Source: Burkholderia thailandensis E264
Lineage (GTDB): Bacteria > Pseudomonadota > Gammaproteobacteria > Burkholderiales > Burkholderiaceae
NCBI RefSeq assembly: GCF_000012365.1
Contig: NC_007650.1
Location: 744,001-808,000 of the forward strand
Length of the DNA: 64,000 bases
Reading direction: 5' to 3'
Shown here piece after piece: positions 29,518 through 43,487 of the stretch. Positions within the stretch are counted from its first letter, which is position 1. Every line of letters starts with the position of its first letter. Position numbers and translations under genes: made by a program. The notes under the pieces were generated by a model. That model searched no databases and had not been told where the DNA came from. It saw nothing but the letters and a program-made list of their open reading frames with translations.

Positions 29518-29886
29518 ATGGCAGCGAATAACCGTATCGGCTCGAAGCGCCTCGTCGTCGGCGCTCACTATGGCCTGCGCGACTGGCTCGCGCAGCGTGT
29601 CACCGCCAGCGTGATGGCGATCTACACCGTCATCCTGCTCGTCTGGTTCTTCACCGCGCGCGATTTCTCGTACGAGGGCTGGGCGTCGATCTTCGCGACG
29701 CAATGGATGAAGCTCGCGACCTTCGTCACGCTGCTTTCGCTCTTCTACCACGCATGGGTCGGCGTGCGCGACATCTGGATGGACTACGTCAAGCCCGTCG
29801 GCGTGCGCCTGCTGCTGCAATCGCTGACGATCGTCTGGCTGCTCGCGTGCGCGGGCTACGCTGCGCAGATTCTCTGGAGAGTTTAA
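29518..29886 (+). CDS. sdhD: Succinate dehydrogenase hydrophobic membrane anchor subunit
   Basis: Second membrane anchor of complex II, 122 aa, three spans (about 31-48, 61-82, 95-118). GLRDWLAQRVTAS near the N-terminus and FYHAWVGVRDIWMDYVKP, with the expected haem-ligand His and quinone-site residues, are typical. It lies 4 bases after sdhC and 3 bases before sdhA. Confidence 0.95.
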   Translation: MAANNRIGSKRLVVGAHYGLRDWLAQRVTASVMAIYTVILLVWFFTARDFSYEGWASIFATQWMKLATFVTLLSLFYHAWVGVRDIWMDYVKPVGVRLLLQSLTIVWLLACAGYAAQILWRV

Positions 29887-29889
29887 AGA

Positions 29890-31665
29890 ATGGCTGCAAT
29901 CAAAACTTCCCTGCCGCGTCGCAAGTTCGACGTGGTGATCGTCGGCGCGGGCGGCTCGGGGATGCGCGCGTCGCTGCAACTGTCGCGCGCGGGCCTCTCC
30001 GTATGCGTGCTGTCGAAGGTGTTCCCGACCCGTTCGCACACGGTCGCCGCGCAAGGCGGGATCGGCGCGTCGCTCGGCAACATGAGCGAAGACAACTGGC
30101 ACTACCACTTCTACGACACGATCAAGGGCTCCGACTGGCTCGGCGACCAGGACGCGATCGAGTTCATGTGCCGCGAAGCGCCGAACGTCGTGTACGAGCT
30201 CGAGCACTTCGGCATGCCGTTCGACCGTAACGCGGACGGCACGATCTACCAGCGTCCGTTCGGCGGCCACACGGCCAACTACGGCGAGAAGCCGGTTCAG
30301 CGCGCGTGCGCGGCGGCCGACCGCACCGGCCACGCGCTGCTGCACACGCTGTACCAGCAGAACGTCGCGGCGAAGACGCAGTTCTTCGTCGAATGGATGG
30401 CGCTCGACCTGATCCGCGACGCGGACGGCGACGTGCTCGGCGTGACGGCCCTCGAAATGGAAACGGGCGACGTCTACATCCTCGAAGGCAAGACCACGCT
30501 GTTCGCCACGGGCGGCGCGGGCCGGATCTTCGCGGCGTCGACCAACGCGTTCATCAACACCGGCGACGGCCTCGGCATGGCGGCCCGCTCGGGCATCGCG
30601 CTGCAGGACATGGAGTTCTGGCAATTCCACCCGACGGGCGTCGCGGGCGCGGGCGTGCTGATCACCGAAGGCGTGCGCGGCGAAGGCGGCATTCTGCGCA
30701 ACGCGAACGGCGAGCGCTTCATGGAGCGCTACGCGCCGACGCTGAAGGATCTGGCGCCGCGCGATTTCGTGTCGCGCTCGATGGACCAGGAAATCAAGGA
30801 AGGCCGCGGCGTGGGCCCGAACAAGGATCACGTGCTGCTCGACCTGTCGCACATCGGCGCGGAGACGATCATGAAGCGTCTGCCGTCGATCCGCGAAATC
30901 GCGCTGAAGTTCGCGAACGTCGACTGCATCAAGGAACCGATTCCCGTCGTGCCGACGATCCACTACCAGATGGGCGGCATCCCGACCAACATCCACGGCC
31001 AGGTGGTGGGCACGTCGCGCGATCACAAGGAGCCGATCAACGGCTTCTACGCGGTGGGCGAATGCTCGTGCGTGTCCGTGCACGGCGCGAACCGTCTCGG
31101 CACGAACTCGCTGCTCGACCTCGTCGTGTTCGGCCGCGCGGCCGGCAACCACATCGTCGAGCACGTGAAGAACCAGAAGGAGCACAAGCCGCTGCCGGCC
31201 GACGCCGCCGAATTCTCGCTGTCGCGCCTCGCGAAGCTCGAGAAGTCGACGTCGGGCGAGTACACGCAGGACATCGCGAACGACATCCGCGCGACGATGC
31301 AGAAGCACGCCGGCGTGTTCCGCACGTCCGCGTTGCTCAAGGAAGGCGTCGAGCAGATGGCGGGCCTGAAGGAGCGCGCTGCCAGCGTCCACCTGAAGGA
31401 CAAGTCGAAGGTGTTCAACACCGCGCGCGTCGAAGCGCTCGAACTGGCGAACCTGATCGAGGTCGCGCGCGCGACGATGGTGTCGGCGGAAGCGCGCAAG
31501 GAAAGCCGCGGCGCGCACGCGCACAGCGATTACGAGCACCGCGACGACGAGAACTGGCTGCGTCACACGCTGTGGTACAGCGAAGGCGATCGCCTCGACT
31601 ACAAGCCCGTCCAAATGAAGCCGCTGACGGTCGAGTCCGTGCCGCCGAAGGCGCGTACGTTCTAA
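29890..31665 (+). CDS. sdhA: Succinate dehydrogenase flavoprotein subunit
   Basis: Catalytic subunit oxidising succinate to fumarate, 591 aa. The FAD dinucleotide fold is VVIVGAGGSGMRASLQL. His50 in TRSHTVAAQGG is the residue expected to carry covalent FAD. Substrate-site parts include HPTGVAGAGVLITEGVRGEGG, PRDFVSRSM and VHGANRLGTNSLLDLVVFGR. It faces the cytoplasm bound to SdhB. SdhE, encoded downstream, helps attach the flavin. Confidence 0.97.
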   Translation: MAAIKTSLPRRKFDVVIVGAGGSGMRASLQLSRAGLSVCVLSKVFPTRSHTVAAQGGIGASLGNMSEDNWHYHFYDTIKGSDWLGDQDAIEFMCREAPNVVYELEHFGMPFDRNADGTIYQRPFGGHTANYGEKPVQRACAAADRTGHALLHTLYQQNVAAKTQFFVEWMALDLIRDADGDVLGVTALEMETGDVYILEGKTTLFATGGAGRIFAASTNAFINTGDGLGMAARSGIALQDMEFWQFHPTGVAGAGVLITEGVRGEGGILRNANGERFMERYAPTLKDLAPRDFVSRSMDQEIKEGRGVGPNKDHVLLDLSHIGAETIMKRLPSIREIALKFANVDCIKEPIPVVPTIHYQMGGIPTNIHGQVVGTSRDHKEPINGFYAVGECSCVSVHGANRLGTNSLLDLVVFGRAAGNHIVEHVKNQKEHKPLPADAAEFSLSRLAKLEKSTSGEYTQDIANDIRATMQKHAGVFRTSALLKEGVEQMAGLKERAASVHLKDKSKVFNTARVEALELANLIEVARATMVSAEARKESRGAHAHSDYEHRDDENWLRHTLWYSEGDRLDYKPVQMKPLTVESVPPKARTF

Positions 31666-31686
31666 GCCAGCGCAAAGGAATCTGAA

Positions 31687-32388
31687 ATGGCCAAACGCAT
31701 TTTTGAAATCTACCGCTACGATCCGGACAAGGACGCCGCGCCGCGCATGCAGACGTACGAGCTGGAGATCCAGCACGAGCGGATGCTGCTCGATGCGCTC
31801 GTCAAGCTGAAGTCGGTCGACGAGACGCTGTCGTTCCGCCGCTCGTGCCGCGAAGGCGTGTGCGGCTCGGACGCGATGAACATCAACGGCAAGAACGGCC
31901 TCGCGTGCCTGACGAACCTGAACGACCTGCCGCAGAAGATCGTGCTGCGTCCGCTGCCGGGCCTGCCCGTCGTGCGCGACCTGATCTGCGATTTCACGCA
32001 GTTCTTCAACCAGTACCACTCGATCCGTCCGTACCTGATCAACGACGAGCCGCCGCCCGAGAAGGAGCGCCTGCAGTCGCCGGAAGAGCGCGATGAGCTC
32101 GACGGCCTGTACGAGTGCATTCTGTGCGCGAGCTGCTCGACGTCGTGCCCGAGCTTCTGGTGGAATCCGGACAAGTTCGTCGGCCCGGCGGGCCTGCTGC
32201 AGGCGTATCGCTTCATCGCGGACAGCCGCGATCGCGCGACGGGCGAGCGCCTCGACAACCTCGACGATCCGTACCGTCTGTTCCGCTGCCACACGATCAT
32301 GAACTGCGTCGACGTGTGCCCGAAGGGCCTGAACCCGACGAAGGCGATCGGCAAGATCAAGGAATTGATGGTTCGCCGCACGGTCTGA
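31687..32388 (+). CDS. sdhB: Succinate dehydrogenase iron-sulfur subunit
   Basis: Electron-transfer subunit, 233 aa. The 2Fe-2S domain has [21 protein letters not shown]. The C-terminal domain has [16 protein letters not shown] and [17 protein letters not shown] for the 4Fe-4S and 3Fe-4S clusters. It is separated by 21 bases from sdhA, with AAAGGAA before ATG 31687. One base separates its stop from the sdhE start codon. Confidence 0.97.
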   Translation: MAKRIFEIYRYDPDKDAAPRMQTYELEIQHERMLLDALVKLKSVDETLSFRRSCREGVCGSDAMNINGKNGLACLTNLNDLPQKIVLRPLPGLPVVRDLICDFTQFFNQYHSIRPYLINDEPPPEKERLQSPEERDELDGLYECILCASCSTSCPSFWWNPDKFVGPAGLLQAYRFIADSRDRATGERLDNLDDPYRLFRCHTIMNCVDVCPKGLNPTKAIGKIKELMVRRTV

Positions 32389-32389
32389 C

Positions 32390-32662
32390 ATGAGCGAATC
32401 GTCGCATCAATCCGACCCGCATCGCCGCGCGCGGCTTCGCTGGCGCGCGCGGCGCGGTCTGCTGGAGAACGATCTGATTTTCGAGCGTTTCTTCGCCAGA
32501 CACGAGCACGACCTCAGCGACGCAGACGTGAGCGCACTGTCGCGCCTGCTGGATCTAAGCGACAACGACCTGATGGACTTGCTGCTCGCGCGCAAGGAAC
32601 CAGAGGGCGACCTTGCCGGCCCGGACATGTCCAGGCTGCTGGAGATGCTGCGCAGCGTTTGA
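32390..32662 (+). CDS. sdhE: FAD assembly factor SdhE (succinate dehydrogenase assembly factor 2)
   Basis: Small cytoplasmic protein, 90 aa, that promotes covalent flavinylation of SdhA. The key RGxxE motif is present as WRARRGLLENDLIFERFF (about 19-36). The helical remainder ends LLARKEPEGD..., as usual. It starts one base after sdhB, so it is translationally coupled. E. coli SdhE is 88 aa. Confidence 0.92.
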   Translation: MSESSHQSDPHRRARLRWRARRGLLENDLIFERFFARHEHDLSDADVSALSRLLDLSDNDLMDLLLARKEPEGDLAGPDMSRLLEMLRSV

Positions 32663-32714
32663 GAGCGTTGTGCCCGTTATCGAATCCGTTTCTATTTTCG
32701 ATTGAGGATGTGTC

Positions 32715-34016
32715 ATGACCCCGTCTGATGTTAAAGCCACGCTATCGTTCAGCGACAATTCGCCGAGCGTCGAACTGCCGATCTACAAGGGTACGATGGG
32801 CCCCGACGTGATCGATATCCGCAAGCTGTACGGCCAGACCGGCAAGTTCACGTATGACCCGGGCTTCATGTCGACGGCGTCGTGCAACTCGGCGATCACG
32901 TACATCGACGGCGACAAGGGCGAACTGCTGTACCGCGGCTACCCGATCGACAATCTCGCGCAAAACGCGGACTTCCTCGAATCCTGCTATCTGCTGCTCA
33001 AGGGCGAGCTGCCGAACGCCGCGCAGAAGAAGGAGTTCGTCGCCACCGTCACGAAGCACACGATGGTGCACGAGCAGATGCAGTTCTTCTTTCGCGGTTT
33101 CCGCCGCGACGCGCACCCGATGGCGATTCTCGTCGCCGCGGTCGGCGCGCTGTCCGCGTTCTACCACGACTCGCTCGACATCAACGATCCGCGTCACCGC
33201 GAAGTGTCGGCGATCCGCATGATCGCGAAGCTGCCGACGCTCGTCGCGATGGCGTACAAGTACAGCATCGGCCAGCCGTTCGTCTATCCGCGCAACGATC
33301 TGTCGTACAGCGCGAACTTCATGCGCATGATGTTCGCGAACCCGTGCGAAGAGTACAAGGTCAACGACGTGCTCGTCCGCGCGCTCGACCGCATCCTGAT
33401 CCTGCACGCCGACCACGAGCAGAACGCGTCGACGTCGACGGTCCGTCTCGCGGGCTCGTCGGGCGCGAATCCGTTCGCGTGCATCGCGGCCGGCATCGCG
33501 TGTCTGTGGGGCCCGGCGCACGGCGGCGCGAACGAAGCGGCGCTGAACATGCTCGAGCAGATCGGCACGCCGGACAACATTCCCGAGTTCATCAAGCAGG
33601 TGAAGGACAAGAACTCGGGCGTGAAGCTGATGGGCTTCGGCCACCGCGTGTACAAGAACTACGATCCGCGCGCGAAGCTGATGCGCGAAACGTGCTACGA
33701 AGTGCTCAACGAGCTCGGCCTGCACGACGATCCGCTGTTCAAGCTCGCGATGCAGCTCGAGAAGATCGCGCTCGAAGACGAGTACTTCGTGTCGCGCAAG
33801 CTGTACCCGAACGTCGACTTCTACTCGGGCATCGTCCAGCGCGCGCTCGGCATCCCGACGTCGATGTTCACCTGCATCTTCGCGATGGCGCGCACGGTCG
33901 GCTGGATCGCGCAGTGGAACGAGATGATCGCCGATCCCGAGCAGAAGATCGGCCGTCCGCGGCAGCTCTTCATCGGCGAAACGCCGCGCGCGGCGAAGCC
34001 GATCGATCAGCGCTGA
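32715..34016 (+). CDS. gltA: Citrate synthase (type II)
   Basis: Condenses acetyl-CoA with oxaloacetate, 433 aa, the length of hexameric Gram-negative enzymes. Catalytic regions are [31 protein letters not shown] and [15 protein letters not shown], with [16 protein letters not shown] near the end. It is 52 bases after sdhE, at the end of the sdh operon, and is followed by a strong terminator. Confidence 0.97.
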   Translation: MTPSDVKATLSFSDNSPSVELPIYKGTMGPDVIDIRKLYGQTGKFTYDPGFMSTASCNSAITYIDGDKGELLYRGYPIDNLAQNADFLESCYLLLKGELPNAAQKKEFVATVTKHTMVHEQMQFFFRGFRRDAHPMAILVAAVGALSAFYHDSLDINDPRHREVSAIRMIAKLPTLVAMAYKYSIGQPFVYPRNDLSYSANFMRMMFANPCEEYKVNDVLVRALDRILILHADHEQNASTSTVRLAGSSGANPFACIAAGIACLWGPAHGGANEAALNMLEQIGTPDNIPEFIKQVKDKNSGVKLMGFGHRVYKNYDPRAKLMRETCYEVLNELGLHDDPLFKLAMQLEKIALEDEYFVSRKLYPNVDFYSGIVQRALGIPTSMFTCIFAMARTVGWIAQWNEMIADPEQKIGRPRQLFIGETPRAAKPIDQR

Positions 34017-34074
34017 TCGGCGGCGCGCGGTGCGTGCGGGCGGTTCGCCGCGCGCGGTGCGCGTAACGTGCAAT

Positions 34075-34117
34075 GAAACACCCCGACGGGTTCGCCCGCC
34101 GGGGTGTTTCGCTTTCG
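34075..34117. terminator. Intrinsic terminator between gltA and the convergent araC-type gene
   Basis: GAAACACCCCGACGGG (from 34075) pairs around TTCG with CCCGCCGGGGTGTTTC (to 34110), followed by GCTTTC. The A- and T-rich flanks allow use in both directions. Confidence 0.85.
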
Positions 34118-34126
34118 GCGGCCGAT

Positions 34127-35095
34127 TCAGCGGCCGATTTTGATTTTCCCCGCGCGCGGCGGGCGGTGGTCGAGCGATCGCGGGCGCACGTCGATGCCTG
34201 CCTCGTGCGCCCGCGCGTCGTCGGGCGCGCGGCCGTGCGCGGCGAGGAATTGCCGGTACGCGCGCGGTGTCATCCGGCGCGCGGCGAGGAACTGCCGGTT
34301 GAAATTCGCGAGGTTCGCGTAGCCGGAGCGCACCGCGACGAGCGACACGGGCCAGTCGGTCGAAGCGAGCAGCCGCGCGGCGTGCGCGAGCCGCAGCCGC
34401 TGCAGGTAGCGTGCGATGCTCTCGCCGACATGCTGCGCGAAGCGCCGCTGCAGCGAGCGCTCGGACAGATGCGCGAGCGCCGCGAGTTCGGCGATGCGCA
34501 GCGGCTCGTGAAAGCGGCGGTCGAGCAGATCGAGCACGCGATCGAGCCGCTCGGCCTCGGGTGCGGCGCAGTCGGCCGCGCGGTAGGCGGCGGCCGTCGC
34601 GAGCGGCGTCGCGGGCGCGTCGGCGAGGCGAGCGAGCACGTCGAGCGCGGCCGCGAGCCGCGTGCGCGGTGCGCGATCGACGAGCGCGGGCAGCCGGGCG
34701 CGCATGTCGGCGGCGGCGTCGGGCGCGAACGCGAGCCCGGGCGCAGCCCGGCGCAGCAGCGTGCGCAGGCCGGCAAGCTCCGGGCAGCAGTCGGCGACGC
34801 GTTGCGCCCAGTCGCCGTCGAACCACAGGACGAGCGCGACGAGCGGCTCGTGCGGATCGAGGCGCTCGTCCGATGTCCATGTATGCGGCAGGTTCGGCGG
34901 CACGAGCACGAGATCGTCGCCCGCGTAATCGGCGGCGTGATCGCCGACGAAGCGCTTGCCGCGGCTGTTCAGCGTGAGCGTCAGCTCGTACTCCGGATGG
35001 TGGTGCCATTCGAATGGAATTCGCGCGAGCCGGCGCCGATAGACGCGCACCGAGCAGCCGTCGGGAATCGCGACGCGTTCGTAGCGCGGCTTCAT
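34127..35095 (-). CDS. AraC-family transcriptional regulator with cupin sensor domain
   Basis: Regulator of 322 aa. The N-terminal cupin-like domain (about 15-110) has FEWHHHPEYELTLTLNSRGKRFVGD and DLVLVPPNLPHTW. The C-terminal double helix-turn-helix (about 190-290) has LSERSLQRRFAQHVGESIARYLQRL and YANLANFNRQF. A basic tail follows. ATG 35095 is used. It diverges, with 75 bases between, from a glyoxalase-fold gene that it may control. Ligand unknown; the His-rich sensor loop may bind a small molecule or metal. Confidence 0.9.
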   Translation of the reverse strand: MKPRYERVAIPDGCSVRVYRRRLARIPFEWHHHPEYELTLTLNSRGKRFVGDHAADYAGDDLVLVPPNLPHTWTSDERLDPHEPLVALVLWFDGDWAQRVADCCPELAGLRTLLRRAAPGLAFAPDAAADMRARLPALVDRAPRTRLAAALDVLARLADAPATPLATAAAYRAADCAAPEAERLDRVLDLLDRRFHEPLRIAELAALAHLSERSLQRRFAQHVGESIARYLQRLRLAHAARLLASTDWPVSLVAVRSGYANLANFNRQFLAARRMTPRAYRQFLAAHGRAPDDARAHEAGIDVRPRSLDHRPPRAGKIKIGR

Positions 35096-35170
35096 GTCGG
35101 CCTCGGTCCGCTTGCGCGTTTCGCGCGCGTGGCATCATCGTCGGGTTTCGACAACACTGGAGGCGCGCAA

Positions 35171-35560
35171 ATGTTCTCACATGTCTGCATGGGCGTAACC
35201 GATGTCGAACGCGCGTTTGCGTTCTATGCGCCGTTGATGGAAGCGTTGCGGCTCGACCTCAAGTTTCGCGATCCGCACGGCTGGACGGGCTGGAAGCCGG
35301 CCGATGCGGCGCGGCCGCTGTTCCTGATCGGCCGCCCGTTCGACGGTGCGCCGCATGCGCCCGGCAACGGCCAGATGAGCGCGTTCCTCGCGCCGAACCG
35401 CGCAACCGTCGATCGCGTGTACGCGCTCGCGCTGCAGGCGGGCGGCACGAGCGAAGGCGCGCCGGGGCTGCGGCGCCATTACCATCCGAACTATTACGGC
35501 GCGTATTTTCGCGATCCTGACGGCAACAAGCTGTGCGTATGCTGCCACGAGCCGGAGTAG
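35171..35560 (+). CDS. VOC/glyoxalase-fold family protein
   Basis: Small vicinal-oxygen-chelate fold protein, 129 aa, starting at ATG 35171 with TGGAGG before it. The family pattern is present: HVCMGVTDVERAFAFYAPLMEALGL-type opening and a C-terminal YYGAYFRDPDGNKLCVCCH. Substrate unknown; relatives include lactoylglutathione lyase-like and resistance proteins. The frame is open far upstream but antisense to araC; that extension is rejected. Confidence 0.85.
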   Translation: MFSHVCMGVTDVERAFAFYAPLMEALRLDLKFRDPHGWTGWKPADAARPLFLIGRPFDGAPHAPGNGQMSAFLAPNRATVDRVYALALQAGGTSEGAPGLRRHYHPNYYGAYFRDPDGNKLCVCCHEPE

Positions 35561-36374
35561 CTGTGTGCGCCGCCGCGCCGGTGCCCGTGCGCCGGCCGGT
35601 GTTCGGGGCTTCGGCGATCGCGCCCGTGCGCGCCGGTGGCCGGGCCTGGGGCTTGGGGCCTGGGCGGCGTGGGCAAGCGGCGTCCCACGCCGGCGTCTGG
35701 AATGAGCGCATGACATTCGACATTGCTTTCGCGGCGTGGAGCGTAGGCATGCGAGATGGCTTGTCGTTGCGCCGGTCTGTTCACTGACGATCGAGGGGGC
35801 GATTGCCGACGTCGCCGAGGGCAATGTGCGGCGGGCCTTGCGTCCCGCGCGCGAGCAGCCGTCGGCGGTCGAGTGCCGGCAATGGGCGCGGCCCGTCACT
35901 CTCGGCGCGACGGACGGCGCGTCGTTCGGCTGGACGCGCGCTCGTGGCGATGGCCGCCTATGATGCCGCGGCGGCCTCGAGCACGCGGCGCTCGCGCGAG
36001 ACGGCTCGATCGCTATGCGACGCGCATCGCGCAGAGACGTTCTCGAGCGGGCATTGCATGTTCGCGCCGCCCGTGATGGCGCGCTGATCGCACCGCGCGG
36101 TCCGGCCGGACATGCGCGCGGCCGCGCCTCTGTCTTGCGGCGAGCATGCGCCGCGAAGCGGCCGTCGCGCCGGCGCGCATTCTTGGTCGATTGGCCGCCG
36201 CGCCGGGGCGAGCGGCCGGGCATTCGATTCTCGTCGAGCAGGTATCCGGACGGTTGGCGTCATCGTATCGATAGTTGGCGGGATTGCATCGCTCCGGATG
36301 GTTCGGACGATCTACGCTGAATGGGCGCGTTGCATTGCGCCGCGCCCATTCAGATCAGATCCAGGAGACATCCG
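35561..36374. other. Gene-free stretch of about 800 bases
   Basis: No frame combines a plausible composition with a ribosome site. Open frames in all phases are Arg/Ala-rich. The segment ends with AGGAG before the DUF1479 gene. I see no repeat, terminator or RNA gene. Confidence 0.35.
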
Positions 36375-37619
36375 ATGCCGTTTCATATCGAAGACCTGCC
36401 GGCGGCGATCCGCACGACGAAAACGATGCTGCGCGCCGCATTGCCGAACCGCGCGCAGGTGTTTCGCGAGCTGGAAGGCGAGATCGCGCGGCAGGCCGAC
36501 GCGATCCTCGCCGATCGCGCGCAAGGCCGCGACACGATCCCCGTGCTGCGGTTCGCCGACATCGCCGCGAACCGCGTCGATCCTGCGGCGCTCGCCGCGC
36601 TCAGGACGCGCGGCGCATGTGTGATCCGCGGCGTGTTCGACGTGCGGCGGGCGAGCGACTGGAACGACGAGATCGCCGCGTACGTCGAGTCGAACCGGCT
36701 CGACGACAAGCTCGCGCATCGCGCCGAGGACCGCTATTTCGGCACGCTCGCGTCGAGCAAGCCGCAGATCTACGGCGTCTACTGGTCGAGGCCGCAGATC
36801 GCCGCGCGCCAGTCGCCCGAGCTCACGCAGGCGCGCGTGTTCCTGAACCGCCTGTGGCGCGCGCAAAGCGAAGGGCGGGTGCATTTCGATCCGGCGCGCG
36901 TGCCGGCGTATGCCGACCGCATCCGCCGGCGGCCGCCGGGCTCGTCGTCGCTCGGCCTGTCGCCGCACGTCGACGGCGGGTCCGTCGAGCGCTGGCTCGG
37001 ACCGAACTTCCGGCGCGTGTACCGCCACGTGCTCGCGGGCGACTGGCGCGCATACGACCCGTTCGACGCGGCGTTCCGGCCGGACGTCGAGGAGATTCCG
37101 TCGCCCGCCGTCTGCTCGATGTTCCGCACGTTCCAGGGCTGGACCGCGCTGACGCCGCAAGGGCCGGGCGACGGCACGCTGCAACTGATTCCGGTCGCGA
37201 ACGCGATGGCCTATGTCGTGCTGCGCGCGCTGCAGGACGACGTGCCCGACGACGACCTGTGCGGCGCGCGGCCGGGGCGCGCGCTGTCGGTGCTGCCGGC
37301 GTGGCATGCGCCGCTGCTCGCGGCGCTCGTGCCGATTCCGCCGATGGAGCCGGGCGACGCGGTGTTCTGGCACGGCGACGTCGTGCATGCGGTCGAGGAT
37401 GCGCATCGCGGAACCGGTTACAGCAACGTGATGTACATCGCGTCGGCGCCGGGCTGCGCGAAGAACGATGCCTATCTGAAGCGGCAACTGCCGCGCTTCC
37501 TGCGAGGCGAGAGCCCGCCGGATTTTCCGGCCGATCACTTCGAGTCGGATTTCGCCGGGCGTGCGCTGGCGGACGATCTGACCGAACTGGGGCGGGAGCA
37601 GATGGGGTTGGGCTCGTGA
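36375..37619 (+). CDS. DUF1479 (YbiU-like) putative 2-oxoglutarate/Fe(II) oxygenase
   Basis: Predicted non-haem iron oxygenase, 414 aa. The double-stranded beta-helix facial triad is suggested by LSPHVDGGSVERW (His-x-Asp) and by the distal His in VFWHGDVVHAVEDAHRGTGYSN, with an Arg after it for 2-oxoglutarate. The N-terminal IRGVFD stretch and YFGTLASSKPQIYGVYWS are typical of DUF1479. ATG 36375 follows AGGAG; the longer frame lacks this. Substrate unknown. Confidence 0.85.
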   Translation: MPFHIEDLPAAIRTTKTMLRAALPNRAQVFRELEGEIARQADAILADRAQGRDTIPVLRFADIAANRVDPAALAALRTRGACVIRGVFDVRRASDWNDEIAAYVESNRLDDKLAHRAEDRYFGTLASSKPQIYGVYWSRPQIAARQSPELTQARVFLNRLWRAQSEGRVHFDPARVPAYADRIRRRPPGSSSLGLSPHVDGGSVERWLGPNFRRVYRHVLAGDWRAYDPFDAAFRPDVEEIPSPAVCSMFRTFQGWTALTPQGPGDGTLQLIPVANAMAYVVLRALQDDVPDDDLCGARPGRALSVLPAWHAPLLAALVPIPPMEPGDAVFWHGDVVHAVEDAHRGTGYSNVMYIASAPGCAKNDAYLKRQLPRFLRGESPPDFPADHFESDFAGRALADDLTELGREQMGLGS

Positions 37620-38222
37620 AAGGCGGGCGGCGAACGAAAGCCCTCGCCGAGGCGGCAAGGGCGCGCTTGCGATCGCGTCGGCGAGCGCAGGAGCGGGAAA
37701 CGCCCGGCGGCGAATTCGGTTCGAGACCGTCCTGCGCGCGGGCGGTTCCCATGCGCCGCAGCGCGCCCCGACCCGCATCATGGCTGAATCATCGGCCCCG
37801 GCACGTTGCGCGGATCGTCGGACCAGCGCCGTGCTACCAGCCGGATTCGTCGTGCCCGTCGGCGAGGCGTTCGATATCGCTCGCGCGTGATCGTGCGATT
37901 TGCGATCGCGTGATTGCGCATGCCGGCATCCGTTCATGCTCGGACGGTGCGTGTAGATGTCCGGGGGCCCGAATCGAGCGCAGCCTGACGCACGATTTGC
38001 ACCGCGTCGCGCGGGCCGGTGCGACCGCCGGATGCACCGGCGAGCGTTGCGCGACGGCACGCACTTGGCCGCACACGCGCGCGCACACGCATCCGCATCC
38101 GTGCCCGTGCCCGTGCCCGCGCGCCGTTGCGTGCGTGAAATTCCCGGCGTTGTCCGAAACGTTCGCCCAGCTCGACCGCCGAAGCGGATCGAGCTGCCGC
38201 CGCACGCGTCAAGCTCGCGTCG
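37620..38222. other. Intergenic region with hexamer tandem repeats
   Basis: No convincing gene in 603 bases. At about 38089-38118 there are short tandem hexamers: two CATCCG-type units followed by three GTGCCC units. Such short repeats are common variable-number loci in the B. pseudomallei group, so this may be length-variable. Confidence 0.4.
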
Positions 38223-40973
<2,751 letters not shown>

Positions 40974-41096
40974 GCGCGGCTCCGGGCGGGCGGGTTCGAA
41001 GAGGCGGCTGCGGGGGCAACAGCCATCAAGGTTATCCATCGAGCCGCAGAATGTGCATCTCTTTTGGTTGGAGTTTTGGTTTCGGGTAACGTATAA

Positions 41097-41124
41097 ATTC
41101 CTGAAAAATCGCCGCTTTCGGAAT
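41097..41124. promoter_or_regulatory. Candidate Lrp-type operator between E1 and lrp genes
   Basis: ATTCCTGAAA (41097-41106) and TTTCGGAAT (41116-41124) form an inverted repeat with one unmatched base. It lies just before the regulator start codon in an AT-rich intergenic region. Lrp-family proteins bind such degenerate AT-rich dyads. Confidence 0.5.
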
Positions 41125-41133
41125 ATTTGCACT

Positions 41134-41661
41134 ATGAGCGCACCTTCTCGCCGGCTGGACCGGATCGACATCGCCATCCTGAACCAACTGCAGCAGAACG
41201 CGCGGATCACGAACGCCGAGCTCGCGCGCGCGGTGAACCTGTCGCCGACGCCGTGCTTCAACCGCGTGCGCGCGCTCGAGAAGCTGGGCCTCATCAAGCA
41301 GCAGGTGACCTTGCTGAACCCGGAGCCGCTCGGGCTGCGGATCAACGTATTCATTCAGGTGAGCCTCGAGAAGCAGGTCGAGGATGCGCTGCGCCGCTTC
41401 GAGGAGGCGATCGACAAGCGCCCCGAGGTGATGGAGTGCTATCTGATGTCGGGCGACGCCGATTACCTGCTGCGCGTCGTCGTGCCGAGCATGAAGAGCC
41501 TCGAGCGCTTCATCCTCGATCAACTGACGACAATACCGGGCGTGTCGAACATCCGGTCGAGCTTCGCGCTGAAGCAGGTCCGCTACCGGACCGCGCTGCC
41601 GCTGCCCGCGCACGGGCTCACGCTCGCCGACGGCGACGACGAGCCGCAGGAATGGGTGTGA
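41134..41661 (+). CDS. Lrp/AsnC-family transcriptional regulator
   Basis: Regulator of 175 aa. The N-terminal helix-turn-helix (about 8-55) reads [41 protein letters not shown]. The C-terminal RAM ligand domain (about 65-150) has [32 protein letters not shown] 41134 is used; the longer open frame upstream is antisense to the E1 gene and rejected. It diverges from the E1 gene and likely activates it in response to an amino acid such as methionine or a branched-chain amino acid (inference from mdeR-like layout). Confidence 0.92.
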   Translation: MSAPSRRLDRIDIAILNQLQQNARITNAELARAVNLSPTPCFNRVRALEKLGLIKQQVTLLNPEPLGLRINVFIQVSLEKQVEDALRRFEEAIDKRPEVMECYLMSGDADYLLRVVVPSMKSLERFILDQLTTIPGVSNIRSSFALKQVRYRTALPLPAHGLTLADGDDEPQEWV

Positions 41662-41854
41662 GCGCACGGCGCGCTCGCCAGGGCCGCACGGGCGCGGAGT
41701 TTGCCGGGTAATCTTGATACCCGTATCGGCTATACCACCCAACTTACTGTTTTTTATGGGTTTTTTCGTTTGCCTGGTACAAAAGTGCGTGCTTGGCGTG
41801 GCATAATCGACTGCACCCGAACGCAAGTTCGCAGTCAAACGACCCCGCATACCC

Positions 41855-43264
<1,410 letters not shown>

Positions 43265-43266
43265 GC

Positions 43267-43410
43267 GTGAACGCATCGGTTTTCCGGCGCATCGCCGCCA
43301 TGTTCGCGCTGGCGGGTTTCGTGCTCGGCCTCGCCGGCTGCAACACGGTTGCCGGCGTGGGCGAGGACATCAACGCCGCCGGCCGCGCGATCAAGCGCGC
43401 GGCCGACTGA
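43267..43410 (+). CDS. Entericidin EcnA/B-family small lipoprotein
   Basis: 47-aa lipoprotein lying between leuC and leuD. From GTG 43267 it reads VNASVFRRIAAMFALAGFVLGLAGC, a lipoprotein signal with lipobox LAGC and lipidated Cys25. It ends NTVAGVGEDINAAGRAIKRAAD, the amphipathic entericidin pattern. GTG 43261, overlapping the leuC stop, and ATG 43300 are alternatives. Entericidins form a membrane-active toxin-antidote pair in enterics (family knowledge), but only one member is here. Confidence 0.8.
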   Translation: MNASVFRRIAAMFALAGFVLGLAGCNTVAGVGEDINAAGRAIKRAAD

Positions 43411-43411
43411 C

Positions 43412-43466
43412 GGCGCGCGCGAGCGCGCCGATTCGAGATTCGATTTCGCCGGCCCGTGCGGCCGGC
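43412..43466. repeat. Two perfect hairpins between the entericidin gene and leuD
   Basis: CGGCGCGC and GCGCGCCG flank a GCGA tetraloop at about 43412-43431. GCCGGCC (43448-43454) pairs with GGCCGGC (43460-43466). There is no T-run; they may set mRNA stability between leuC and leuD. Confidence 0.5.
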
Positions 43467-43487
43467 CTCCAATCTGGTTGACGGATC

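Noticed and set aside
29491..32391. 966-aa minus-strand ORF antisense to sdhD/A/B
   Set aside because: Shadow of strongly biased sdh genes.
35494..36263. Several open frames between the glyoxalase-fold gene and DUF1479
   Set aside because: All overlap one another, are Arg-rich and lack ribosome sites.
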